In this document: one piece after another, positions 16,864 to 25,143 of the stretch
Layout of the letters: every line of letters starts with the position of its first letter
How positions within the stretch are numbered: position 1 is the stretch's first letter
Source of the DNA: Brevibacterium permense
GTDB lineage: Bacteria; Actinomycetota; Actinomycetes; Actinomycetales; Brevibacteriaceae
NCBI RefSeq assembly: GCF_025506275.1
Contig: NZ_QYCP01000092.1
Location: 1 to 64,000, forward strand
Direction of reading: 5' to 3'
Length of the DNA: 64,000 nucleotides
Position numbers and translations under genes: made by a program
Notes under the pieces: model-generated
The model's input: the letters and a program-made list of their open reading frames with translations, nothing else
The model's database searches: none
Told to the model about the DNA's origin: nothing

Positions 16864-17921
16864 GCGCCGATTGGTTCGGACTGGTCTGGCTGGTCGTTCT
16901 CCTGCTGGGCAACTCCTTCTTCGTCGCCGCCGAATTCGCGGTGGTCGCTGCCAAGCGATCACAGATCGAACCGCGAGCGGCCGAAGGCTCCGCGGCGGCC
17001 AAGACCGCTCTCTATGCGATGGAGCACGTGTCACTGATGCTGGCGATCTGCCAGCTCGGCATCACCGTGTGCTCCCTGCTTCTGGGCAATGTGGCCGAAC
17101 CGGCCATCCACCACCTGCTAGCCGGTCCCCTCGAGGGCCTGGGCATTCCCGCCGGACTGTCCTCGACGATCTCCTTCGTCCTGGCGCTCGGCGTCGTCAC
17201 CTACCTGCACGTGGTCATCGGTGAGATGGTGCCGAAGAACCTGGCGCTGGCCGCCTCCGGTCAGGCCGTGATGCTGCTGGCGACACCGCTGGTGTTCCTG
17301 GCGCGGGTCTTCGGTTTCGTCATCCGCCCCCTCAACGGCCTGGCCAATGGGGTCCTCCACCTGTTCAAGATCGAGGCCCGTGACGAGGTCAACGAGGCCT
17401 ATACGATCGAGCAGGTCGAATCGATCGTGGCCGAGTCGAAGCGTGAGGGACTGCTCAGTGATGACACGGGGCTGCTCAAGGGTGCCATCGAGTTCAGCGA
17501 CAAGACTGCGTCCGACATCATGGTCCCGATGTCCGAACTCATCACGATCTCGGACAAGGTGACCCCGAACGAGCTTGTGACCTTGGTCGGCAAGACAGGC
17601 TTCTCCCGATACTTCGTCGTCGGTGACGACGGGTATCCGCAGGACTACCTCCACATCAAGGATGTCCTCTACGCGGACACCGAAGAGGCCTTCGACGCTC
17701 CTGTACAGAGCAAGCGATTCCGCCCCCTGTTCACGGTCACCGCCGATGACGAGGTCGAGGAGGCGCTGGCGCAGATGCAGAAGGCGGGAATCCATGTCGC
17801 CCGCGTCATCGACTCGCAGGCGCAGGTCCTCGGCCTGCTGTTCCTCGAAGACGTGCTCGAGGAGCTCGTCGGCGAAGTCCAGGACGCGATGCAGCGGGGA
17901 CGATTCGACCTCCGCCGCTGA
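16860..17921 (+). CDS. CNNM/CBS-domain transporter, second of pair
   Basis: 353 residues, a paralogue of the upstream gene with the CNNM membrane domain (start SADWFGLVWLVVLLLGNSFF, loop IGEMVPKNLALAASG) and two CBS domains (about 210-340). It lacks the C-terminal CorC/HlyC domain present in its neighbour, so the coupled pair probably makes unequal partners of one heteromeric transporter or acts as two separate ones. Translation is coupled by the ATGA overlap. Confidence 0.9.
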   Translation: MSADWFGLVWLVVLLLGNSFFVAAEFAVVAAKRSQIEPRAAEGSAAAKTALYAMEHVSLMLAICQLGITVCSLLLGNVAEPAIHHLLAGPLEGLGIPAGLSSTISFVLALGVVTYLHVVIGEMVPKNLALAASGQAVMLLATPLVFLARVFGFVIRPLNGLANGVLHLFKIEARDEVNEAYTIEQVESIVAESKREGLLSDDTGLLKGAIEFSDKTASDIMVPMSELITISDKVTPNELVTLVGKTGFSRYFVVGDDGYPQDYLHIKDVLYADTEEAFDAPVQSKRFRPLFTVTADDEVEEALAQMQKAGIHVARVIDSQAQVLGLLFLEDVLEELVGEVQDAMQRGRFDLRR

Positions 17922-18120
17922 GCATTCTGCGCCGGCCGATCCGCCCGGCTCACCCATTCGCCTCGACGCCGGTCTACTGATTGCGGGGAAGCGGCCGTCG
18001 AGGCGTCGCGTCCGCACCCGGCGCTGTGCCAGTGCGCGGGGCCATGCGTTCGGCCGTGAGGCCATGCCTGTGCTCGTGGGAAGTGCCGTCCGGCGCGGAG
18101 TTCCAAACGTGACCGACTGT

Positions 18121-18264
18121 GTAACGGTTCGTAACGAAACAGTGATTCAGGACACCTGGAGTGGGGCGCCTGTAGTGATTTTTGACCACACATCGTCAGA
18201 GAATGACCTGGTCACACGCTGAGTATGAACTTAAAGTGACATTCTGTAACGATGTCGTTATAGT
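18121..18264 (+). promoter_or_regulatory. Promoter region of the M15 peptidase with GTAAC direct repeat
   Basis: The 416-bp gap 17922-18337 contains no convincing gene. It holds two GTAAC pentamers one helical turn apart (18121-18125 and 18131-18135), and further down a TAACGA-TG-TCGTTA dyad (18247-18260). The dyad runs into a -10-like TATAGT (18259-18264) with a weak -35 AGTGAC at 18235. Tandem GTAAC-like boxes are the kind of site described for the actinobacterial cell-wall regulator MtrA; that assignment is inference. Confidence 0.35.
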
Positions 18265-18337
18265 GTTGTGACATAAGCTTTCGGGCGCCCGGCAGAGGGC
18301 TTCCACCGCACAATCTTCACCAACAGTATGGAGCACT

Positions 18338-19375
18338 ATGTCGAGTGAGCTCTCGACCGTCGAGGCGCCGCCGGTCCGCCGACGTGATCTGCGGAAGCAG
18401 AACGCCTCTTCGCAGGTTTCGACGATCAACTCTTCGCATCCCGTGACATCGCAGTCGCGGAACAGCGCATCCGCAGCCCTCTCGCCTCGTCGCGCGGCGA
18501 TGGCCGCCGAGGCCCGCGCAGCTGCGGGCTCACCGCGACGGGCAGCGATGTCCAAAGAGGCTTCTCGGCCGATGACCCCTGCAGGTCATACGTTGACGCT
18601 GGCCGCGGCTCAGCTCGGCAACCGCGGTTCCGACGGTTCGCTGCTGCGTTCGGTCCGCCGCCGTCAGGTCACCACCTTCTCCGCTCTGGCCACCGTCTCG
18701 GTCACCGGCACCGCCATCGCTGCCGTGATGGTCGCCGGCAACATGAGCGGCAACCAGGAAGTCAAGGTCGATGACACGGCCGCACAGTCCCAGCCACGTG
18801 CGATCAACGCCGAATCGGTGTCCGCCGACCTCAAGGTCGACGACGATGACAAGACCTCGATGACCATCGGCGCTCCGAGCGCCAAGCAGACCAAGGTCGA
18901 CGCGGCATCTCGCGCGATCACGAAGACCGTTCTGCCCGGCTGTGACGAAGCAGCACCGAAGGGCGAGGCGAGCAACGGCGAGCTGCCCGACGGATGGCTG
19001 TGCGAGATCGGCGTGGGCAACCACAAGCTGCGCTCCGATGCGGCCGTGTCGTTCGCGAAGATGAACGCTGCCTTCAAGAAGGACACCGGCAAAGACCTCG
19101 CAGTCACCGACTCCTACCGGTCGCTGGAATCACAGGTCTCCGTCGCCTCACGCAAACCCGGCTTCGCAGCTCGTCCCGGAACCTCCAACCACGGTTGGGG
19201 CCTGGCGCTGGACCTCGGTGCGGGAACGCAGAACGGAACCGGCCAGCAGTACGAATGGCTCGTCGCCAACGCCGAGAAGTTCGGGTGGGAGAATCCGGAC
19301 TGGGCCAAGCGCAATTCCTATGAGCTCTGGCATTGGGAATATGTGCCCGGCCGCAAGGCTATGAAAGGTGCCTGA
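18338..19375 (+). CDS. M15-family D,D-carboxypeptidase-like protein, membrane-anchored
   Basis: 345 residues. A long basic, Ser/Ala-rich cytoplasmic N-terminus (1-110) leads to one membrane helix (about 112-134), then a linker, then a VanY/DacB-type peptidase domain (about 225-340). The zinc and catalytic residues are visible: R261 in SYRS, H285 and D292 in SNHGWGLALDLG, and H332 in ELWHWEY. It should trim D-Ala from peptidoglycan stems outside the cell. Cysteines at 202 and 222 could pair. The unusually long N-terminal extension is an odd feature. Confidence 0.85.
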   Translation: MSSELSTVEAPPVRRRDLRKQNASSQVSTINSSHPVTSQSRNSASAALSPRRAAMAAEARAAAGSPRRAAMSKEASRPMTPAGHTLTLAAAQLGNRGSDGSLLRSVRRRQVTTFSALATVSVTGTAIAAVMVAGNMSGNQEVKVDDTAAQSQPRAINAESVSADLKVDDDDKTSMTIGAPSAKQTKVDAASRAITKTVLPGCDEAAPKGEASNGELPDGWLCEIGVGNHKLRSDAAVSFAKMNAAFKKDTGKDLAVTDSYRSLESQVSVASRKPGFAARPGTSNHGWGLALDLGAGTQNGTGQQYEWLVANAEKFGWENPDWAKRNSYELWHWEYVPGRKAMKGA

Positions 19376-19405
19376 TCTGCTCGAACATCGCTGATCACAG
19401 CCCCT

Positions 19406-19450
19406 CGACACCGCGGGCAGTCCTCGAAGGGCTGCCCGCGGTGTCGTTTT
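19406..19450 (+). terminator. Terminator of the M15 peptidase gene
   Basis: 15-bp stem CGACACCGCGGGCAG with complement, 11-nt loop, followed by TTTT at 19447-19450. Confidence 0.85.
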
Positions 19451-19488
19451 GGGAGGTGGTGCCCAACGGTGATAGAGTTGCATCCGTT

Positions 19489-19561
19489 GCCCGCGTAGCT
19501 CAGTGGATAGAGCGTCTGCCTCCGGAGCAGAAGGTCGTAGGTTCGAATCCTGTCGCGGGCA
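19489..19561 (+). tRNA. tRNA-Arg, anticodon CCG
   Basis: A 73-nt cloverleaf. The acceptor stem is GCCCGCG/CGCGGGC. The anticodon stem TCTGC/GCAGA encloses CTCCGGA, anticodon CCG. The T arm contains GTTCGAATC. CCA is not encoded. Confidence 0.95.
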
Positions 19562-19569
19562 CCGCGACG

Positions 19570-19598
19570 CCGCCCATCTCAACTTCTGAGGTGGGCGG
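19570..19598 (+). terminator. tRNA-Arg(CCG) terminator
   Basis: CCGCCCA and CTCA pair with TGAG and TGGGCGG around a 5-nt loop, 8 nt past the tRNA, followed by TTCT. Confidence 0.65.
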
Positions 19599-19686
19599 TT
19601 CTGCATAGGCGGTCCGAGTGGTCGGAGGCGCAGACAGGATCTAAGGTAGTCGGAGACGAGACCCGGACCGCGATGTGAGGCATACG

Positions 19687-20460
19687 ATGTCGGAACCTGC
19701 TGAAGAGCCCGTCCAGACCAGCGCGGCGGATGATGAGATCGTCCTCCGAGCGCAGGGACTGCGCAAGAGCTTCGGTCGCGGTGATACGGCAGTCGACGCT
19801 CTCGATGACATCAGCGTCGACTTCGAATCGGGACGCTTCACCGCAATCATGGGACCCTCCGGATCCGGAAAATCGACGTTCATGCATGTGCTTGCCGGGC
19901 TCGACCGTGTCGATTCGGGTTCGATCATCATGCGGGGCCAGGACATCACCCGTCTCAACGACCGGCAGCTGACCCAGCTGCGGCGTGACCGCGTCGGCTT
20001 CATCTTCCAGGCCTTCAACCTCGTCCCGACGCTGAGCGCTGAACAGAACATCGAACTGCCGGTCTCGCTGGCCCGGAAGAAGATCGATCGTGAGTGGAAG
20101 GCCGAAGTGGTCGAACGCCTCGAACTCGGCGATCGTCTGCAGCATCGTCCGCACGAGCTCTCGGGCGGTCAGCAGCAGAGAGTCGCCGTGGCCCGGGCTC
20201 TGCTGACGCGGCCGGATGTCATCTTCGCCGATGAGCCGACGGGAAACCTCGACTCCCATGCCGGAGCGGAGGTCTTGTCCCTGCTCGGTCGGGCCACGAC
20301 TCTGTACGGGCAGACGATCATCATGGTCACCCACGACCCCGTCGCGGCATCGCACGCCGGCCGGGTCGTTCTGCTCAAGGACGGGCGAGCCACGGGTGAA
20401 GTTCGTCAGCCGACGCGCGAGAGCGTGGTCACGGCGCTGAGTGAACTGAGCTCTCTGTGA
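19687..20460 (+). CDS. ABC transporter ATP-binding protein (MacB/LolD type)
   Basis: 257 residues from ATG 19687, with GTGAGG 6 nt upstream; the ATG at 19675 has no ribosome-binding site. Walker A is GPSGSGKS (56-63), the signature LSGGQQQRVAVARAL, and Walker B VIFADEPTG, with the H-loop VTHD. FIFQAFNLVPTLSAEQNIELP is typical of the type VII (MacB/LolD) class that drives FtsX-like permeases. Its TGA overlaps the GTG start of the permease by 3 bp. Confidence 0.93.
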   Translation: MSEPAEEPVQTSAADDEIVLRAQGLRKSFGRGDTAVDALDDISVDFESGRFTAIMGPSGSGKSTFMHVLAGLDRVDSGSIIMRGQDITRLNDRQLTQLRRDRVGFIFQAFNLVPTLSAEQNIELPVSLARKKIDREWKAEVVERLELGDRLQHRPHELSGGQQQRVAVARALLTRPDVIFADEPTGNLDSHAGAEVLSLLGRATTLYGQTIIMVTHDPVAASHAGRVVLLKDGRATGEVRQPTRESVVTALSELSSL

Positions 20461-23006
20461 TCGCAGTCGCCTTCGCGCAGATTCGGATCCACTGGGCCCG
20501 ATTCCTCGCAATCGGCCTCGGCATCGCATTGGCTTCCGGATTCGTCGCAACCACCCTGATCATCAACTCCTCGCTGCAGGACAGCCTCGAACACGCCGTC
20601 GGCCGTTCTTTCGAGAAGGCCGACCTCACCGTCGTCCCGGACAGAGACGTCTTCGTCGGGGGAGACGAGGCCTCTCCGCTACTGCGCCCCTTGGCCGAAG
20701 TCGACGGGGTCGCTACCGCGTCGTTGTCGGCCCGCACAGTGACCACGGGCCGAAGTGCCGCATTCTCCGAAAGCTCTTTTGCGCTGTCTCCGGTGCCTGC
20801 CGATGAACGGCTCGACACGTTCGATATGGTCTCCGGTCAGCGACCGGAAGCGACGACGGACCTCGTGCTCGACACTCGCACGGCCAGCGATCTCAACGTC
20901 GGAGCCGGCGATGAGATTCGCTTCACCGTCGATGCGGTGCCAGTGGAGAGCGGAAACGATGACATGCCGATCTACCGGGGTCCGAGTCAGAGCAGCGTCA
21001 CCTTCTCCGTCGTGGGCATCGCCGAACTGGGGCAGGATCCGGCCCTGCCCGGCGCCACTCGAGCGCTGACGACAGCATCGGGCTATCAGGAGTATTTCGC
21101 CCAGCAGGGCGATGTCATCGCCATTCAGATCGCCCTCGAGAGCGGCGCGGACCCAAAGGCTGTGCGTACTCAGCTGCAGAGGGTCATCGACGGTTCGGAA
21201 CTGAGCGGCAGCCTCGAAGCGCTCTCCGTGGACGATGCCGTGAAAGCGAAGACCGACCGCCTCTCCGGCGGCAACGCCGTCGTGACCGGTCTCCTGCTCG
21301 TCTTCGCCGGAATCTCCGTCATCGTCGCCATCCTCGTCGTTTCCAACACCTTCTCCGTCATCGTCGCCGGACGCCGTCGGGAATTCGCTCTGCTGCGCTG
21401 CCTCGGCGCAACCCGCCTGCAGATGTACGGCTCGGTCGTGGCCGAAGGGCTCTTCGTCGGATTGCTCGGGTCGATCTTCGGTGTGCTCGCCGGGGTCGTC
21501 GGCAGTCGCGGACTGATGGCTGTGGCGGTGCGCTACTGGCCGCAGGAGTTTCCCTACGACACTCTCACCGTTCCCGTCTCCGCCTTGGTCAGCGGTGTCG
21601 TCGTCGGGGCCCTGCTGACGATTGTGGCCACCATCCGACCGGCTCGCAGTGCCATCGCTGTGACACCGCTCGAAGCACTCCAGCCCTTCGACGTCTCCAC
21701 CTCGCCGAGCACCCGCGCCCGTCCCCGCCATCTCGTGGGTTTCGGCTGCATCGGGCTGGGAGTGGTTCTCGTTATCGTCTCGGTCTATGCGGTGTCGGCT
21801 TCGCAGCTCTGGATCCTCGGCGGAGCGCTGGGTGGGGGACTCGTGGTCACTGGGCTGGTCATCAGCGCGGCGAAGATCATCCCGCCCGTCGTCGCATGGA
21901 CGGGGGAGGTGCTGTTCAGCCCTTGGGGCGTTCCCGGTCAGCTGGCGACCCTGAACACATTGCGCAATCCGCGTCGCACCGCGGCCACAGCCACGGCGCT
22001 CATCATCGGTGTGACCTTGGTGGCAACGATCCTCGTGGGCGGCATGTCGACGAAAGCGACGATCAGCCACGGACTCGACCAGCGTTATCCCGTTGACATC
22101 TCCGTGCCGCTGTCGGGCCTCGTCGATGATGATCAACTCGACGATGTGCGCGAGATCCCCGGCGTGTCCACCGCGGTCATCGCCCACCGCGCCGAGGCGG
22201 TCGAAGACTTCAAGGGCTCCCGCCCCGAGATCTTCGTCATCGACCCGGACAGCGCCGAGACTGTACTCGGAGGCGGGGCCGCGAATATCGTGTCCGGACG
22301 AGTCACAGTCCCCGAAGATTATCCTTCACCGACAGTGCGGGTGAAGGGGCTCAACGAGATGAGCGTGCCCGTGCACAGGGACGGCCTCTCCAGTCTCGCT
22401 TTCTTCACCACCCCCGACGTCGGCAACGATCTCGGCATCTCGGCGACGACGACGGCCGTGCTCGTCCGCCTCGACGAGGATGTCGACGTCGACGAGATCA
22501 CCCGCATCCGTCAGTCCGTGGCCGAGACGCTCGACGTCTCCAGCGACGAGGTCGGCGGCTCGGCCGTCGCGCGGGGCGCCTATTCCGAACTCATCGATGT
22601 CATGCTCGCCGGGGCCGTGGCTCTGCTCTTCGTCTCCGTGGTCATCGCGCTCATCGGCGTCTCGAACACGGTCAGCCTCTCCGTCATCGAGCGCCGCCGG
22701 GAGAACGCGCTGATGCGGGCGCTGGGGCTGAGCATTGCGCAGCTGCGGACTCTGCTGGCGCTCGAGGCGGTCCTCATCTCATCGGTGGCCGCACTGCTGG
22801 GACTCGTGCTCGGCGGTGCCCTGGGCATCGTCGGCACACGGTTGGTCACCCACGACTACTCCACCGACCTCATCGTCCACTTCTCTGCCCCGTCCTTCCT
22901 GGGCATACTCGGAGTGGCGGTCGTCGCCGGCATCCTCTCCGCTCTGGCACCGGCCAGGCGAGCGTCCCGACTCTCACCGGTCGAAGGTCTCAAACTCGAC
23001 TTCTGA
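20457..23006 (+). CDS. FtsX-like ABC transporter permease
   Basis: 849 residues, GTG start overlapping the ATPase stop. An N-terminal membrane helix (about 14-36) is followed by a large extracytoplasmic domain (about 40-260). A first three-helix FtsX bundle covers about 270-400, a short linker and further helices about 425-500. A second extracytoplasmic domain (about 535-715) and a second FtsX bundle (about 720-845) follow. This is the duplicated architecture of actinobacterial mechanotransmission-type permeases. Together with the ATPase it likely extracts or exports a lipophilic compound, peptide or lipoprotein; the cargo cannot be inferred here. Confidence 0.9.
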   Translation: MIAVAFAQIRIHWARFLAIGLGIALASGFVATTLIINSSLQDSLEHAVGRSFEKADLTVVPDRDVFVGGDEASPLLRPLAEVDGVATASLSARTVTTGRSAAFSESSFALSPVPADERLDTFDMVSGQRPEATTDLVLDTRTASDLNVGAGDEIRFTVDAVPVESGNDDMPIYRGPSQSSVTFSVVGIAELGQDPALPGATRALTTASGYQEYFAQQGDVIAIQIALESGADPKAVRTQLQRVIDGSELSGSLEALSVDDAVKAKTDRLSGGNAVVTGLLLVFAGISVIVAILVVSNTFSVIVAGRRREFALLRCLGATRLQMYGSVVAEGLFVGLLGSIFGVLAGVVGSRGLMAVAVRYWPQEFPYDTLTVPVSALVSGVVVGALLTIVATIRPARSAIAVTPLEALQPFDVSTSPSTRARPRHLVGFGCIGLGVVLVIVSVYAVSASQLWILGGALGGGLVVTGLVISAAKIIPPVVAWTGEVLFSPWGVPGQLATLNTLRNPRRTAATATALIIGVTLVATILVGGMSTKATISHGLDQRYPVDISVPLSGLVDDDQLDDVREIPGVSTAVIAHRAEAVEDFKGSRPEIFVIDPDSAETVLGGGAANIVSGRVTVPEDYPSPTVRVKGLNEMSVPVHRDGLSSLAFFTTPDVGNDLGISATTTAVLVRLDEDVDVDEITRIRQSVAETLDVSSDEVGGSAVARGAYSELIDVMLAGAVALLFVSVVIALIGVSNTVSLSVIERRRENALMRALGLSIAQLRTLLALEAVLISSVAALLGLVLGGALGIVGTRLVTHDYSTDLIVHFSAPSFLGILGVAVVAGILSALAPARRASRLSPVEGLKLDF

Positions 23007-23055
23007 TGGGCCCCGGCCACCGAACCAGGCGTCGGTGTCTGATAGGAAAGAGCTC

Positions 23056-24231
23056 ATGAACTCCGCGCGCATCCGCATTCTGATCGTCCTCGGAATCGTC
23101 TTCGCTGCCTTCAATCTGCGCCCCGGAGTCACCGGGCTCTCGCCTCTGCTCGACGCCATGGGCGAAGAGATCGAACTGAGCGCGGTGTTCCTGGCCGTCA
23201 TCGGAATGCTGCCGCCGCTGCTCTACGGCATCAGCGGTTTCATCACCCCGCGGCTCTATGCCCGCTTCTCCGGACTCGCCCTGACCTTGGCTGCCATGGT
23301 GATGGTCATGATCGGACTGAGTGTCCGCGCGGTCATCGTTTCGCCGTCGCTGTTCCTGGCGCTGAGCGTGTTGGCCCTGCTGGGAATGGGCATCGGCAAC
23401 GTCGTCCTCCCGCCTCTGGTGAAATCGTATTTCCCCGACAGGGTGGCCCTCATGTCTACCGTGCACGTCGGGCTCCTTCAGTTCGGGACGTTCATTCCGC
23501 CGCTCGCGGCGGTTCCCCTCGCCTCCGGTGCCGGTTGGAGAGGCTCACTGCTCGTCTGGGCCGGTTTCGCAGCTCTGGGTGCGGTCGTGTGGATCGTCAT
23601 CCGCATCGTCAGGCCCGCACCCGCCGCCGAGGTGGCCGTCGCCGTCGTCGGGGGCAGTGAGCTCTCCCGCCTTCTGCACAGCCCTCGGGCCTGGGCGCTG
23701 ATGACGATGACGGGTCTGACGTCATTCAACAACTTCATCCTCTTCACCTGGCTGCCGGGCCTGCTCACCCGCTCCGGGTTCGATGCTGCCTTCGGCGGGG
23801 CGATGCTGGCGCTGGTCACCGCCATCCCTCTCGTCCTCGGATTCGTACTGCCGACCCTGGCTCAGAAGATGACCTCGGCCTATCCCATCGTCGTCGGCTT
23901 CTGCCTCAGCCTGGCCGCGGGGTACCTGGGTCTGTGGCTGCTGCCGACAGCGGCTCCCGTGCTGTGGACTGTGCTGATGGGCATCGGCATCTCCACGTTC
24001 CCACTCGCTCTGACGCTCATCACCCTTCGCGCGCGAAATGCCGAGGCGGCGGCTTCCCTGTCCGGCTTCGTCCAGGGCGGCGGTTACCTCCTCGCGGCCA
24101 CCGGCCCGCTGATCTTCGCCTTTCTCCTCCAGAGCTTCGACAGCATGTGGCCGGCATTCGTCGTGGTGCTCGCCTCGGTGGCCGTCAAATTCTTCGTCAG
24201 TCACGCCGCCTGCCGACCCGGCGCGATCTGA
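23056..24231 (+). CDS. MFS transporter, CynX/NimT family
   Basis: 391 residues from ATG 23056, with AGGAAAG 6 nt upstream; the frame is open further upstream inside the permease gene but without family homology. About twelve hydrophobic segments are visible. The first loop carries FNLRPGVTGLSPLLD, the CynX-family signature (RP..T...P.L). Relatives export or import cyanate or nitroimidazoles, but this substrate is unknown. It follows the permease by 49 bp and could be co-transcribed with it. Confidence 0.85.
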   Translation: MNSARIRILIVLGIVFAAFNLRPGVTGLSPLLDAMGEEIELSAVFLAVIGMLPPLLYGISGFITPRLYARFSGLALTLAAMVMVMIGLSVRAVIVSPSLFLALSVLALLGMGIGNVVLPPLVKSYFPDRVALMSTVHVGLLQFGTFIPPLAAVPLASGAGWRGSLLVWAGFAALGAVVWIVIRIVRPAPAAEVAVAVVGGSELSRLLHSPRAWALMTMTGLTSFNNFILFTWLPGLLTRSGFDAAFGGAMLALVTAIPLVLGFVLPTLAQKMTSAYPIVVGFCLSLAAGYLGLWLLPTAAPVLWTVLMGIGISTFPLALTLITLRARNAEAAASLSGFVQGGGYLLAATGPLIFAFLLQSFDSMWPAFVVVLASVAVKFFVSHAACRPGAI

Positions 24232-24303
24232 GGCCCAGCGGGCATCCGTCTCGTCATGAGAGCGAAGATGACATCGGATTCGTCGTCGCCGTCCGGGCCC
24301 GAG

Positions 24304-24315
24304 TACTCTGTTCGA
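24304..24315 (+). promoter_or_regulatory. -10 region of the lysA operon, leaderless start
   Basis: TACTCT (24304-24309) lies 6 nt before the GTG at 24316, with no Shine-Dalgarno between them. Transcription would therefore begin at or next to the start codon. The -35 is weak (TTCGTC-like, 18-19 bp upstream). Confidence 0.4.
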
Positions 24316-25143
24316 GTGACCCCGGAAGACTTGCAGACTGCACTCGCGCGCGCCTTGGCGACGGCCGAGGCAGGCCTCGTCGCACCGGGGTTCATCATGC
24401 AGATCGATGTCCTGGCTCCGAACCGTTCCGAACTCGGTGACTGGACGACACCCGTGGCGCTGCGCGCCGCCGCTGCACCCGAGCAGCGGACCGAGCTCGC
24501 CGCACATCTGTGCATCGAACTGCGTGCCCTGACCGGGGTGGCGGATGCCGTCATCGCCGGGCCCGGCTTCGTCAACGTGACCCTCACTCCCGCTGGCCGA
24601 GCACATGTGCTCAGCGACATCATCACCGCAGCGGGGGAGACCGATTCGATCGTGGGAGCGGAACACGACGAGTCGCCGCTGCGCACACTGCTCGTCGCTG
24701 CGGACCGGGAATCGGCACAGGCGCCTGTCGCCGGTGATCTCGACCGTGACGTCGACCCGGTCGCGGTGAACAGCCTGCAGCGCAGCCATGCCGCCGCCTG
24801 CCGGGAGCAGCGGCGGGCGCACCGGGCGGGAATCCTGTCCGAGGCCGTCGACGCGGCGAGACTCGACGATCCGAGCGAAACTCGATTGCTCAATGCCGTG
24901 GCGGGACTGCCGTCAGCGCTGGAACGCTCGCGCCGCCTCGGCGAGAACGATCTGTTCGTCAACGCTCTAATCGAGCTCGGCGATGCCGTCGAGGACTGGA
25001 TCCGCCGCTGCCCGGTCACTCCGACGGTCGATGAGGACATCACCGTCACCCATGCCTCCCGGCTCTTCGCTCTGAGAGCTGTAATCATCGTCCTAGCCGC
25101 AGGACTACGACAATTGGGCGCTTCGGCCCCGGAGAGGATCTGA
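24316..25143 (+). CDS. Arginyl-tRNA-synthetase-derived protein lacking the catalytic core (DALR domain)
   Basis: 275 residues from GTG 24316; an ATG at 24256 in frame is possible but would add 20 residues unlike the family. Residues 1-95 match the ArgS N-terminal tRNA-binding domain (TPEDLQTALARALATAEAG, then NRSELGDWTTPVAL and GPGFVNVTL). After a short linker, residues about 130-275 match the ArgS C-terminal anticodon-binding DALR helices (NSLQRSHAAACREQ, final AAGLRQLGASAPERI). The whole Rossmann core with its HIGH and KMSKS signatures is absent, so it cannot charge tRNA. It occupies the place held by argS before lysA in many actinobacteria and shares its last base with lysA (TGATG). Possible roles are tRNA binding or regulation, or none. 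Confidence 0.8.
   Translation: MTPEDLQTALARALATAEAGLVAPGFIMQIDVLAPNRSELGDWTTPVALRAAAAPEQRTELAAHLCIELRALTGVADAVIAGPGFVNVTLTPAGRAHVLSDIITAAGETDSIVGAEHDESPLRTLLVAADRESAQAPVAGDLDRDVDPVAVNSLQRSHAAACREQRRAHRAGILSEAVDAARLDDPSETRLLNAVAGLPSALERSRRLGENDLFVNALIELGDAVEDWIRRCPVTPTVDEDITVTHASRLFALRAVIIVLAAGLRQLGASAPERI

Noticed and set aside
17922-18337. c-di-AMP (ydaO) riboswitch before the M15 peptidase
   Set aside because: Such switches precede wall hydrolases in actinobacteria, but the conserved ydaO core was not found in this leader.
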